Origin: Microbulbifer bruguierae
Lineage (GTDB): Bacteria > Pseudomonadota > Gammaproteobacteria > Pseudomonadales > Cellvibrionaceae
Length of the DNA: 64,000 bases
Direction: 5' to 3'
Assembly: GCF_029869925.1 (NCBI RefSeq)
Contig: NZ_CP118605.1
Coordinates: 682,001 to 746,000 of the forward strand
Shown here in pieces: positions 9,373-18,756 of the stretch; the first letter of the stretch is position 1, and each line of letters begins with the position of its first letter. The notes beneath the pieces were generated by a model. It worked only from the letters and a program-made list of their open reading frames with translations, made no database searches and was not told the origin of the DNA. Position numbers and translations under genes: made by a program.

Positions 9373-11541
9373 GTGAAAACGGATATTTTACGCTTTATTC
9401 TGCGCCCATCGAATAAGCGATTTCTCAATCGGGTTTTTAGTATGTCGATTGGCAGCACGGGACTCGCCATTCTCATCTCCACAGTCATCACCACCGGTCT
9501 AGGGATGCCGGCCGCGGCCCTCGCCCAACGCGCAGCGAACAATAGCGAAGTCACGCGTGTACAGGGTACTGCAAACGCCACGGTCGCCCCCACCCAGCAG
9601 AAGATGAAACAGCGAGACACAAGGGACGCCGAAACGGCGGTGGCACAAAGGGAAAAACTGCAGGAAGCCCGCGGTGCAATCGCGAACAACGACCAACGGC
9701 GTTTGAAACAACTCAAGAAAGAACTGGCGGACTATCCCCTGCTGCCCTACATCGACTATTGGGCTATCAGCAGGGACCTTTCCCGCCTCCCCTATGACGA
9801 TATCGACAGGTTTCTGGAAACCTACGATGGCACAGCCATCGGTGACTGGCTTCGCATTCGTGTGCTGCGAGAACTCGGCAGCCGCGAGCGCTTCCAAGCC
9901 TATCTGAAATACTATCGCCCCGAGCAGATCAAGCGCACCCAATTACGCTGCTATTACGTTGACGCCCTGTCTCGCCATGGGGACAAACAGCACGCTTACG
10001 AATTGATCGAAGAACTGTGGACCGTGGGGGCATCCCAGCCGAAGGAATGCGACCCGGCTTTTGCGCGCTGGATACGAGATGGCGGCCTTACCCCGGAGCT
10101 GGCATGGAAGCGCCACGCCCTGTCGGTACAGAGCGGCAATCTGGATCTTGCGGGATATATTGCAACCAAGTTGGACAAAACAGCCGCAACCAGAGCCTCG
10201 CTGATGCGCGAGGTATATCGCAAACCGGAACAGATACTGAACTACGACCGGTTTATCAAAAACACCCCCGAATACCGGGACATCGTCAGCATTGGCGTGC
10301 GTCGCCTTGCCATTCGTGATGCGGGAAAAGCCAACTCGGCCTGGCAGCGCTACAGTGCGAGCTACCTTTTCAGCGACGAGGAGCGGGACGACTTCCTCGG
10401 CTTCCTGGCATTACAGTACGCGCGCCAGGATAACCAGACAGGCCTTGAAGCACTGATCAAGGCGAACCCCGGGTTTTTTGATTTGCGTACTGCCGAATGG
10501 CTGATTCGCCAGTCGCTGCGCGAAATGGATTGGGCACAGGTCGAATTCTGGATCAATCAGTTACCGGAAACCGATCAGGATCTGGATCGCTGGCTGTACT
10601 GGAAAGCCCGGGCCATCAACGAAATACTCGAAGCCGACAGCAAAAGTGGCAAAGCTCCGGACCCCCAACGCCAGGCTCTGGCGAAAACGCTCTACCAAAA
10701 GGCCGCTGCCGAGCGCAGCTATTACGGTTTCCTGGCCTCCGACACGATCGGTAAAGAATACAGCTTTGTCGATCGCCCAGCGCCTATTACACCGGAGCTG
10801 GTCAGTAACGTGGCCGCGCGTCCGGAAATGCGCAGAGCGCAGGAACTCCAGGCTATCGGCGAGTTCTATCACGCCCGCCGAGAGTGGGATTACGCTACCG
10901 AGAAGATGTCTACGGAAGAGCTGATGACGGCCGGCAAGGTGGCGAGTTCCTGGGGCTGGTACCACAAATCCATCCAGTCCATTCTCGCCGCCGATTATCT
11001 GGACGATCTCGAGTTGCGCTTCCCGCTCGCGTTTACCGATATCGTCAAAGACGTTGCTTCCCGTATGGGTAAGAAAACCGCGCTGGATTCGTACCTGGTA
11101 CTGGCGGTGGCTCGCCAAGAGAGCCATTTCAGTCACGACGCGAAATCTCACGCTGGTGCCATGGGGCTTATGCAACTACTGCCCTCTACCGCCCAGGCCA
11201 CGGCACAGAAAGCCGGTGTTCCATATCGGCGGAGCTGGGACCTGCTCAATCCGAATACCAATATCAACCTGGGCGCCTATTACCTGAATTCGCTTCTCAG
11301 CCGCTTCGATAATAATCGCTTCCTTGCCGCCGCTGCCTATAACGCGGGCCCGACCCGGGTTGCTGGCTGGCTCAAAGACACCAACAGGAAGCTGCCCTTC
11401 GATGTCTGGATTGAAACCATCCCCTACAACGAAACCCGCAAGTACGTGCAGAACGTGCTGTCATATTCGGTAATCTACGCCTATCGCAGTGGCGACAAGG
11501 CGTCACTATTGCGCGACAACGAAGCGGAAGCGCGGCTCTGA
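9373..11541 (+). CDS. slt: Soluble lytic murein transglycosylase Slt
   Basis: A 722-residue periplasmic enzyme cleaving the MurNAc-GlcNAc bond with formation of 1,6-anhydro ends. The N-terminus has a basic patch, a hydrophobic core (S-T-G-L-A-I-L-I-S-T-V-I-T-T) and an A-L-A-Q cleavage site, i.e. a signal peptide. A long alpha-solenoid follows, then the C-terminal SLT domain with the catalytic Glu583 (R-Q-E-S-H-F), G-A-M-G-L-M-Q-L-L-P and A-Y-N-A-G-P. A GTG at 9373 keeps the basic n-region; an ATG at 9442 is the alternative and would leave a signal peptide without positive charge. It pairs divergently with uup. Confidence 0.94.
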   Translation: MKTDILRFILRPSNKRFLNRVFSMSIGSTGLAILISTVITTGLGMPAAALAQRAANNSEVTRVQGTANATVAPTQQKMKQRDTRDAETAVAQREKLQEARGAIANNDQRRLKQLKKELADYPLLPYIDYWAISRDLSRLPYDDIDRFLETYDGTAIGDWLRIRVLRELGSRERFQAYLKYYRPEQIKRTQLRCYYVDALSRHGDKQHAYELIEELWTVGASQPKECDPAFARWIRDGGLTPELAWKRHALSVQSGNLDLAGYIATKLDKTAATRASLMREVYRKPEQILNYDRFIKNTPEYRDIVSIGVRRLAIRDAGKANSAWQRYSASYLFSDEERDDFLGFLALQYARQDNQTGLEALIKANPGFFDLRTAEWLIRQSLREMDWAQVEFWINQLPETDQDLDRWLYWKARAINEILEADSKSGKAPDPQRQALAKTLYQKAAAERSYYGFLASDTIGKEYSFVDRPAPITPELVSNVAARPEMRRAQELQAIGEFYHARREWDYATEKMSTEELMTAGKVASSWGWYHKSIQSILAADYLDDLELRFPLAFTDIVKDVASRMGKKTALDSYLVLAVARQESHFSHDAKSHAGAMGLMQLLPSTAQATAQKAGVPYRRSWDLLNPNTNINLGAYYLNSLLSRFDNNRFLAAAAYNAGPTRVAGWLKDTNRKLPFDVWIETIPYNETRKYVQNVLSYSVIYAYRSGDKASLLRDNEAEARL

Positions 11542-11601
11542 CACGTCAGAGCCGCCGGAACATGGCAGGTCGAGAGAAACGTATAGCGTGAAATTCGAGT
11601 A

Positions 11602-11646
11602 GAGATAAACCTGGAGATAAACCCTGAGAGAGACGTAGAGAGACGT
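11602..11646. repeat. Short tandem repeats downstream of slt
   Basis: Two near-identical copies of GAGATAAACC(C)TG (11602-11626) are followed directly by two perfect copies of AGAGAGACGT (11627-11636, 11637-11646). The block lies in the non-coding gap between slt and the convergent glutaredoxin-like gene. Confidence 0.7.
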
Positions 11647-11674
11647 TTTGGAAAAATCAGCGCGCCAATCAGTA

Positions 11675-11926
11675 TCAGAGGCGTTCGCTCAGCCAGTGAT
11701 CCAACTCCTCACGGGCAAAAGGCCAGCAGAGCACATCTTCTATTACCCCAAGGCCCACCACAGGAATACTCCAGCCAAACAGTCGACTAAGTTGTTCGTC
11801 GTCAGCGATATCTACCGGCTGTAACGTCAGCTGGTACTTTTCCAGCAGCGGCCAGATTTCCACCTTGGCTTTTTCACAGAGGCTACAGCCCAGGGTCGTA
11901 TAAAAGATCAGTTTTCGCTCTACCAA
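11675..11926 (-). CDS. Glutaredoxin-like thiol protein (DUF836 type)
   Basis: An 83-residue thioredoxin-fold protein with the redox motif C-S-L-C (Cys14, Cys17 after the start F-Y-T-T-L-G) and the cis-Pro region S-I-P-V-V. The family is the small glutaredoxin-like DUF836 group, cytoplasmic, with presumed disulfide or glutathione-dependent activity. I use the TTG at 11926, preceded by an AGGGGT ribosome site; a longer reading frame would run 28 codons into the FHA gene and add a low-complexity, unconserved extension. It begins 12 bases after the FHA gene's stop and is probably cotranscribed with it. Confidence 0.8.
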   Translation of the reverse strand: MVERKLIFYTTLGCSLCEKAKVEIWPLLEKYQLTLQPVDIADDEQLSRLFGWSIPVVGLGVIEDVLCWPFAREELDHWLSERL

Positions 11927-11937
11927 TGGACCGACCC

Positions 11938-12813
11938 CTAGATCAACCCTTGGGACTGCGCCCACAGATAAGCGAGCACCAAGGCCCCACCGAGCAGAAC
12001 ACAACCCCACAGCCAGCCATTGCCGCCAGCAGTCGCCGATCCCCCGGGATAGCCCCGGGATGCAGGCTCATTGCCGGAAGGCTTTGCGTGAGGATTACCT
12101 TTACGCGCCAATCCCCGCTGCATGGCCTGCCCCAACTCCGCGCTCTGGCGCGCCGCTTCGGGCGCAGACACCGCCTGGCGGAGCGTCGTTTTATCCAGGT
12201 CGTCGGCGGGCCCGACCACGCTGAAGCTGAGACTGTCGAAACGCAGCTCATCACCCCGCCGCACACGGGACTCTGTCACCCGCTGATTGTTCAGAAAGGT
12301 GCCGTTTGCAGAACCCAGATCCACGACAAACAGCAGCCCCTCCCTGACCTCAAGTCGCGCATGGCGCCGGGACAGGTGCGACATGGCGAACGTCAGATCA
12401 CATTCTTCCGAACGCCCGACCACACTGGTTTCGCGCACGGGAAAAACCCGCCCAACAATGGCGGGATGGTTGGCCCGCAGAGCCCAGGACACATTGGCGC
12501 TGGCACCCGCCGCTTTCATACGGGTTATTTTCGGATCAACCACTGCGAGGTTGCGCTCGCCCAGCTGAACCCGGTCATTGCGCTGAAGCCGACAACTGCC
12601 CTCTACCTGCCTGCCATTAACGGTGACCTGGCCGCGCCCGGCAAGGTTTCGAAGTTCGAGTTCCTCACCGTCCACCAGAATTTCTGCGTGTAACTTGGCC
12701 ACCGAAGAATCCGCGAGAGTGAGGTCACACTGGCTGGCACGACCGATGGTGACCTTTGGCGCTACCAGCCAGACACTTTGACTGGCATCTTTGACGTCAC
12801 AGAGTTTCAACAT
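11938..12813 (-). CDS. Double FHA-domain membrane-anchored protein
   Basis: A 291-residue protein with two forkhead-associated domains, phosphothreonine readers. FHA1 spans about 10-90 (G24-R25, S36-S37, H42, N67-G68) and FHA2 about 110-205 (G133-R134-S135, S148-R149-R150-H151, N170-G171); both keep the Arg, Ser and Asn that bind phosphopeptides. A disordered linker leads to a C-terminal transmembrane helix (about 266-285, G-C-V-L-L-G-G-A-L-V-L-A-Y-L), so the FHA domains face the cytoplasm as in a tail-anchored protein. The ATG at 12813 follows GGGAAG. It is divergent from the PP2C phosphatase and kinase genes, its likely signalling partners. Confidence 0.88.
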   Translation of the reverse strand: MLKLCDVKDASQSVWLVAPKVTIGRASQCDLTLADSSVAKLHAEILVDGEELELRNLAGRGQVTVNGRQVEGSCRLQRNDRVQLGERNLAVVDPKITRMKAAGASANVSWALRANHPAIVGRVFPVRETSVVGRSEECDLTFAMSHLSRRHARLEVREGLLFVVDLGSANGTFLNNQRVTESRVRRGDELRFDSLSFSVVGPADDLDKTTLRQAVSAPEAARQSAELGQAMQRGLARKGNPHAKPSGNEPASRGYPGGSATAGGNGWLWGCVLLGGALVLAYLWAQSQGLI

Positions 12814-13103
12814 TGCCGGAGCTTCCCTGAATAAGCACGAAGCGTACATTTTTTGTACCAAAGCATTATTTCGTAGTCGATCACTGCACAGCGGTATCCA
12901 GTGAGGGATCCGAAAGGCAAAATGCTCTGGAGATCACATCAAGAGTTTATCACGGGCTTTTTCATTGGCCTGTGATTCGGTTTGCAGCTTACAATGTGCC
13001 CAGGCTCTAGTATGGAAGTGTCGAAGCCTCAAGGATCAGCGCGGTTTTACACTTTCGACAATAACGACAGGTAACAGGTAGTTGAACAGGTAGTTACATA
13101 CCA

Positions 13104-14093
13104 GTGAGTGAAGCCAACGTACGGGAACGCCCCAGCGGAGTGAGCCAGCCCGCGGTAAGCGCAATGAAGCGCAGCGCGGGAGCGACGCATACCGGATATC
13201 GCCGAGAACAGAACGAAGATGCGTTTTGGGGCGATGAGACCCGTGGAGTCTGGGTTGTGGCTGATGGGCTCGGCGGCCATCAGGCTGGAGAAATTGCCAG
13301 CCAGACCGTTGTTGAAGAAATTCAACGCTCATCCGCCACCGACCGCCATTATGAACAGGCACTGCGACGCGCTCATGCCCTACTGGTCGGCGAGGAAAGC
13401 AGCACGACTGCCATGGGTACTACCGCGGTAGTGGTAGCAGAAGACGGCAATTACTTTCATATCTACTGGGTTGGCGACAGCCGCGCCTATCTCTGGACCC
13501 CTCCCGCAGTAGCAACGGCAGAAAGCGCGGACCTTCCCTCCTCACAGCAAGAACCCCGCCACGGCCATCTCAAACAACTCACCGTCGACCACTCCTATGT
13601 GCAGATGCTGGTGGACTCAGGAGCCATCAATCAGGAGGAAGCTGCCAGCCACCCCAACCGGCATGTGATTACCCGCTGTATTGGGGGCACGGCCAATCCC
13701 AGCCTTGAAATCGACCGCGCGTCATTTTCCTGGCAGCCGGGACAGAAACTTTTACTGTGCAGTGATGGCCTCAGCAACGATGTGCTCGAGTCAGAGATCT
13801 GTGCCGTACTCGCCAACAACCCAGACAATCAGCGCGCCAGTGAACTTTTGATTGCCGCAGCACTGGACGCCGGTGGCCGCGACAATATCACCGTGCAGGT
13901 GATCAGTTCTCCCCATACCGCCGCCGACAGCAAAAATCTTACGGCCCAAAACCTGAACTCCCGCACAGCCCACCAGCCACCTGCGTCCCAGCAATTTTTC
14001 TCCTCGCGGGGCACACTTGCCGTCACAATCGCTACACTTGCGATTATTTTTTCACTCGGTGTTTACGCGGCCTGGCTGCTGCTGAACGGATAA
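13104..14093 (+). CDS. PP2C-type Ser/Thr protein phosphatase with C-terminal membrane anchor
   Basis: A 329-residue PPM-family phosphatase that removes phosphate from Ser/Thr. Metal-binding motifs are present: Arg34-Glu-Gln-Asn-Glu-Asp39, V-V-A-D-G-L-G-G-H (Asp54), V-G-D-S-R-A-Y-L, C-S-D-G-L-S and G-R-D-N-I-T-V. A Pro/Gln-rich linker leads to a transmembrane helix in the last 25 residues, so the enzyme is tethered to the inner membrane facing the cytoplasm, matching the topology of the FHA protein and kinase. The start is the GTG at 13104; an ATG at 13164 (M-K-R-S-A-G) would still keep the whole domain. Only 17 bases separate it from the kinase gene. Confidence 0.92.
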   Translation: MSEANVRERPSGVSQPAVSAMKRSAGATHTGYRREQNEDAFWGDETRGVWVVADGLGGHQAGEIASQTVVEEIQRSSATDRHYEQALRRAHALLVGEESSTTAMGTTAVVVAEDGNYFHIYWVGDSRAYLWTPPAVATAESADLPSSQQEPRHGHLKQLTVDHSYVQMLVDSGAINQEEAASHPNRHVITRCIGGTANPSLEIDRASFSWQPGQKLLLCSDGLSNDVLESEICAVLANNPDNQRASELLIAAALDAGGRDNITVQVISSPHTAADSKNLTAQNLNSRTAHQPPASQQFFSSRGTLAVTIATLAIIFSLGVYAAWLLLNG

Positions 14094-14110
14094 TTTAGGG
14101 ACAGACTTCG

Positions 14111-16555
14111 ATGGAAGTTGTCAGCAGTGGCGCAGCGTCGCTGGAAATTCCTGGTTACCAGATCCTGAAGAAAATCAACCAGGGCGGCATGTCGACCGTG
14201 TACCTGGCAACCCAGCGTAGTATGGGCCGCCAGGTAGCGCTCAAGGTCATGTCGCCGGTGTTGAACGCGGATCCTATCTTCAGTGAACGCTTCCAGCGCG
14301 AGGCCAATATTGTCGGGCAGCTTTCCCACCCCAATATTGTTGCGATTCACGATATCGGCCGCTATCGCAGCCTCAATTACATCGCCATGGATTACCTCCC
14401 CGGCGGCTCTGTAGCCGATGCCCTCACCAAAGGGGCAATTGAGCCGCTGGAAGCCCTGCACATCACCCGCCAGATTGCGATGGCTCTGGATCACGCCAGC
14501 AACAAAGGCTATGTACACCGCGACCTGAAACCTGAAAATATCCTGTTCCGGGAAGACGGCTCCGCAGTACTGACAGATTTTGGTGTCGCCCGAGCGGTAG
14601 CACGCACTACCCGAATGACCAATACCGGAATGGTGGTAGGCACCCCTCACTACATGAGTCCCGAGCAGGCACGCGGTGCCGCGGTGGACGGACGCGCAGA
14701 CCTCTATAGCCTGGGGGTAGTATTTTATGAAATGCTGACCAGCGCCGTGCCCTTCCAGGCCGAGGAAGCCGTGGCCATTGCCATCAAGCATCTCACCGAT
14801 CCGATTCCCCGACTACCGGCCCGCCACTCCCTCTACCAGGGATTGATCGATCGCTTTCTGGCCAAGGATCCGGATCACCGCTTTCAACGGGGTCTCGACG
14901 TGGTCGATGCCATCGACCAGCTGTTGGCAGCGCTGGATGGCAAAACACCGGCTACCGCCACCAAACTGAACAACACCTCAGTTCGGGTCTCCAGCCTGCT
15001 GCGGGCACTGGTGATGACCCTGTACGGCACCCTCAGCGATCGCGTCACCGCTACCTGGGCGCGCTGGCGCCACAAGCCGCTGCATCAGGACAACCCCCGC
15101 GCCGAACAACAAACCATCATGCGCCTGCAGCAGGTGATGAAGCAGACGGTCCCTGCTCAACGCCGCCCCAAGCTGCTCGCCGGTATGCTGCTTGTCAGTC
15201 TCACCCTGGCCTGGGTCCTGTTCAGCCTGTTCAGTAACAAATTCCAGTGGCAAAGCGAGTCCACCCTGGTGAACGATGCGGTGGGTATCACCTCACAGAT
15301 TCTGCTGCCAGACCCGACGGACACTGCACATCAAGAGGGTGACAGCCAAGTCACAATTCCCGGCCCGTTGCAGCTCGAGAAACTGCAGGATTTGGCTGCC
15401 GATGAACCCCCACGGACCTCACAGGACAACTTCGGGCAACAGAGCCTCGCTAACCAATTGCGCCCCATCCTGCGCACGAACCTCACTGAGCCCACCACCG
15501 GTGAGCCATCCGCAGATGTGGCAACCCTGGAATCACCGACAAAAGCCGAAAGCGAAGCAAGGCCTGACCCAACGGGCACTACAGTGTCGATAGTGGACGA
15601 AACCCCGCCCACCTATTCACTGATGGTTTCCGCAAAACCTGAAGACGCCCGTATTCGCATCATGAACATCGTGCCTCGCTATTCACCGGGGATCGCTCTC
15701 GAACCCGGCCGTTACGATATTGAAGTCAGCAAACCTGGATACAGCACCGTGCGGCGCTGGATTGAGATCGGTAGTGCGGATGTGAATCTGGCGGTGCAAC
15801 TGGAACGAAAATTTTTCCCGGGTAAAACCTTCCGCTCCCCCCTTGCAGGCGGTGGACGCGGCCCGGAAATGGTCGTAGTGGTAGCCGGCGAATTCACCAT
15901 GGGGGACAACCGCCACCCGTTCACAAGCCCTGAACACAAGATTTCCATCAACCGCCCCTTCGCGATCGGCGCCAACGAAATCACCTTCGATGACTACGAC
16001 CGGTTCGCCAAAGCCACAGGGCGCGCGCTGCCCTCAGACGAAAAGTGGGGGCGCGGCAAAAGGCCCGCAGTGAATGTGAGCTGGCAGGATGTAAACCTAT
16101 ATGCCAGGTGGCTGAGTGAGCAAACAGGACAGGAATATCGCCTCGCCAGCGAGGCGGAGTGGGAATATGCGGCGCGCGCGGGTACCGAGACCCCCTTCTG
16201 GTGGGGAGAGGGCAGCGCCCGCGGCAAGGCGAATTGCCGGCGCGGTTGCGCCAGCGAATTCAACACGCTGTTTACAATCTCCAGCGCGCCGGTGGGCAAT
16301 TACAAAGCCAACGAATTCGGACTCTACGACACGGCAGGTAACGTGGCCGAATGGGTTCAGGATTGCTTCCTTGGCGATTACACCAACCACCGCAACGACG
16401 CGCGCCCGGTACAGCTGAAAAACTGTGAGCTGCGCGCCGTGCGTGGCGGCTCAATGCGCGAGCCGCTACGCAATATCAGCTCCGATTACCGCACCGGGCT
16501 CAACGAAAAGGCGCGCTCCCGGGAAGTGGGATTTCGCCTGGTTATGGAGCTGTAG
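14111..16555 (+). CDS. Transmembrane Ser/Thr kinase with PEGA and SUMF1/FGE-type domains
   Basis: An 814-residue Hanks-type kinase. The kinase domain (about 13-275) has the Gly-rich loop N-Q-G-G-M-S-T-V (23-30), Lys45, H-R-D (136-138, Asp138 catalytic) and D-F-G (156-158). A transmembrane helix follows at about 356-376 (L-L-A-G-M-L-L-V-S-L-T-L-A-W). The outer part holds an unstructured stretch, a PEGA domain (about 500-575, S-A-K-P-E-D-A-R-I-R-I and P-G-R-Y-D-I-E-V-S-K-P-G-Y) and a SUMF1/FGE-type domain (about 580-814, G-E-F-T-M-G, L-A-S-E-A-E-W-E-Y-A-A-R, V-R-G-G-S, E-V-G-F-R). The paired Cys of true formylglycine-generating enzymes is not where expected (Asn-Ile-Ser-Ser after the R-G-G-S motif), so this is more likely a sensor or binding domain. 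It is cotranscribed with the PP2C gene. Confidence 0.92.
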   Translation: MEVVSSGAASLEIPGYQILKKINQGGMSTVYLATQRSMGRQVALKVMSPVLNADPIFSERFQREANIVGQLSHPNIVAIHDIGRYRSLNYIAMDYLPGGSVADALTKGAIEPLEALHITRQIAMALDHASNKGYVHRDLKPENILFREDGSAVLTDFGVARAVARTTRMTNTGMVVGTPHYMSPEQARGAAVDGRADLYSLGVVFYEMLTSAVPFQAEEAVAIAIKHLTDPIPRLPARHSLYQGLIDRFLAKDPDHRFQRGLDVVDAIDQLLAALDGKTPATATKLNNTSVRVSSLLRALVMTLYGTLSDRVTATWARWRHKPLHQDNPRAEQQTIMRLQQVMKQTVPAQRRPKLLAGMLLVSLTLAWVLFSLFSNKFQWQSESTLVNDAVGITSQILLPDPTDTAHQEGDSQVTIPGPLQLEKLQDLAADEPPRTSQDNFGQQSLANQLRPILRTNLTEPTTGEPSADVATLESPTKAESEARPDPTGTTVSIVDETPPTYSLMVSAKPEDARIRIMNIVPRYSPGIALEPGRYDIEVSKPGYSTVRRWIEIGSADVNLAVQLERKFFPGKTFRSPLAGGGRGPEMVVVVAGEFTMGDNRHPFTSPEHKISINRPFAIGANEITFDDYDRFAKATGRALPSDEKWGRGKRPAVNVSWQDVNLYARWLSEQTGQEYRLASEAEWEYAARAGTETPFWWGEGSARGKANCRRGCASEFNTLFTISSAPVGNYKANEFGLYDTAGNVAEWVQDCFLGDYTNHRNDARPVQLKNCELRAVRGGSMREPLRNISSDYRTGLNEKARSREVGFRLVMEL

Positions 16556-16569
16556 TAACCGGCATTTCC

Positions 16570-18756
16570 CTATCCAGTGGTAATTTCCCACACATTGTGA
16601 ATCTTCGGGTTGCGCTGGAAATCCTTGTCCAGCAATTTTGAAGACAGATTTTCCACGGAAAATTCCGCTTCTATCTCAGGATCCATTTTGAAACTGCGCA
16701 GGTTGTTGGAAAACAGCAGCCTGCCCCCCGGACGCAACAGCGCCATACACTGACGGATCAGGGTAGTGTGATCCCGCTGAATATCGAGCACGCCCTGCAT
16801 TTTTGCCGAGTTGGAAAATGTCGGTGGGTCGAGAAATATCACATCGTAGTGGCCGCGACGATTTTGCTGAGCCGACGCCAACCACTGCAGGCAATCCGCC
16901 TCAATCAACTGGTGCCGATAGGGATCCAGCTTGTTTTCGCGGAAATTACGCTGTGCCCAGGACTGGTAAGTTTTCGACAGATCCACGCTGGCGCTTTCGC
17001 TACAGCCTCCGAGCGCTGCCTGTACCGTCGCAGTAGCGGTGTAACAAAACAGGTTCAGCAACCGCTTATCCTTCACCAGGCCACGCAGGTATTTGCGCAC
17101 CGGCCGATGGTCAAGAAACAGACCGGTATCCAGATAGTCCCACAGGTTGATTTCCAGCCGCGCGCCATACTCTTCCACCCAGAACACCGGTGAAGTCTCA
17201 CTGCGCTTCTGATACTGACTGCCACTTTCCTTGTGGCTGTGGCGGCGACGCTCCTTGATGGAAATATTCCGTGCCGGAAGATCCAGCACCTGGCGCGTTG
17301 CCCGTACCAGATCACTGAGGCGGGCCTTGGCTTTCTGTTCAGGAATACTCGCTGGCGCCCGGTACTCCTGAATATGCGCGTAGGTCTGCCCCTCAAGGGA
17401 TTGATAGACATCAATGGCCGCGGAGTACTCCGGCAGATCCGCATCGTACAGGCGATAACAGCTGATTCCGTTTTTCGCCGCCCATTTGCCGATAGTGCGC
17501 AGATTTTTTTGCAAACGGTTAGCCACCATTTGCGCTTCTTCGGAGAGGCGTGGCGCTACCCGCGCCGCATCATCCTTTGCATCGGTTGAACGGTGAATTT
17601 CAAACAGCAGCAACTGGCTGGGAATGCTGCCATTGAAAAGCTTGTACTGTTTATGGGAGCGCAAATTGGTGGAGTGGCACAATTCCGGGTTGCCGGTAAA
17701 AATGGCCGCTTTCCAACCACCAAACTCCTGCTTCAGTTGACGACCCAGCTCGGCGTAAGTTTCACGCAGCGCCTCCTGTTCCCCCAGACGCTCACCGTAA
17801 GGTGGATTGGTAATCACCAGCCCGGGCTTGATCGGCCGGTGACTTGGAACCTTGAAGGCCGCCACCGGACGACAGCTCACACGAACATGCTTTTCCAGCC
17901 CTGCGCGGGCGATGTTAGATTCCGCCGCAAATAACACTTTGGCATCAGCATCATAGCCACGAATTTCCGGCAGTCCGGCCGCGAGCCCGTCGACACGGCG
18001 CTGGTGCGCTTCTTCCCTGAGCGGCAACCAGATATCACTCTGGTGATTCAGCCAACGCTCAAAGCCAAAACTTTCACGCAGTAACCCCGGCGCAACATCG
18101 CCAGCCATCAGCGCACCTTCCACCAGGAAGGTGCCGGAACCGCACATGGGATCCAGCAGGGATCCCCCGTCCGCAGCAATTTCCGGCCAGCGTGACCTCA
18201 CCAGCAGCGCCGCGGCAAGGTTTTCCTTCAGTGGCGCAGCGCCAATATGCGTGCGGTATCCACGACGGTGAAGGCTATCGCCGCAGAGATCGATGGCGAT
18301 CTCAAGGTGGTCACGGTGCAGGCGCAACATCACCGACAGGTCAGGGTCCCGCTTGTCCACGTCCGGGCGTGCTCCGGTGTGCTTGCGCAGGCGATCGACA
18401 ATCGCATCCTTGGCTTTTTGTGCACCGAACTGACTGTTGCGGATCTCTGCGTTGGTGCCTGAGAACTGTACCCAGAGCACACCATTGGGGCTGATATGCT
18501 CCTCCCAGGGGATGTCTTCGACGACGCGATACAGGGTTTCCGCATTGTCGACCCGCGCTCGCCCCAGATTGAGCAACACGCGGTTAGCCAGACGACTCCA
18601 CAGGCAGGTCCGATAGGCCAGCTCCAGGTTCCCGGCAAACAACACCGCGGCGGGCTGCTCGCGCTCTACCGCGGCGCCCAGCGCACGCAGCTCCTCCGCC
18701 AGCAGGTTTTCCAGGCCTTTGGGACAGGTAGCAGTAAATTGATACTTGGCAGTCAA
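16570..18756 (-). CDS. rlmL: Bifunctional 23S rRNA methyltransferase RlmKL
   Basis: A 728-residue fusion that makes m2G2445 (N-terminal RlmL half) and m7G2069 (C-terminal RlmK half) in 23S rRNA. The start is typical (C-P-K-G-L-E-N-L-L-A-E-E-L), leading into a THUMP domain; the first methyltransferase has D-P-M-C-G-S-G-T and the target-base motif N-P-P-Y-G-E-R-L, and the second has N-L-F-C-Y-T-A-T-A-T and F-L-D-P-P-T-F-S-N-S. Length matches the fused gammaproteobacterial form. It converges on the kinase gene with a 14-base gap and is divergent from rmf. Confidence 0.96.
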   Translation of the reverse strand: MTAKYQFTATCPKGLENLLAEELRALGAAVEREQPAAVLFAGNLELAYRTCLWSRLANRVLLNLGRARVDNAETLYRVVEDIPWEEHISPNGVLWVQFSGTNAEIRNSQFGAQKAKDAIVDRLRKHTGARPDVDKRDPDLSVMLRLHRDHLEIAIDLCGDSLHRRGYRTHIGAAPLKENLAAALLVRSRWPEIAADGGSLLDPMCGSGTFLVEGALMAGDVAPGLLRESFGFERWLNHQSDIWLPLREEAHQRRVDGLAAGLPEIRGYDADAKVLFAAESNIARAGLEKHVRVSCRPVAAFKVPSHRPIKPGLVITNPPYGERLGEQEALRETYAELGRQLKQEFGGWKAAIFTGNPELCHSTNLRSHKQYKLFNGSIPSQLLLFEIHRSTDAKDDAARVAPRLSEEAQMVANRLQKNLRTIGKWAAKNGISCYRLYDADLPEYSAAIDVYQSLEGQTYAHIQEYRAPASIPEQKAKARLSDLVRATRQVLDLPARNISIKERRRHSHKESGSQYQKRSETSPVFWVEEYGARLEINLWDYLDTGLFLDHRPVRKYLRGLVKDKRLLNLFCYTATATVQAALGGCSESASVDLSKTYQSWAQRNFRENKLDPYRHQLIEADCLQWLASAQQNRRGHYDVIFLDPPTFSNSAKMQGVLDIQRDHTTLIRQCMALLRPGGRLLFSNNLRSFKMDPEIEAEFSVENLSSKLLDKDFQRNPKIHNVWEITTG

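Noticed and set aside
11938..16555. Type VI secretion system
   Set aside because: The FHA, phosphatase and kinase genes resemble T6SS regulators, but no tss/hcp/vgrG gene is in the window.
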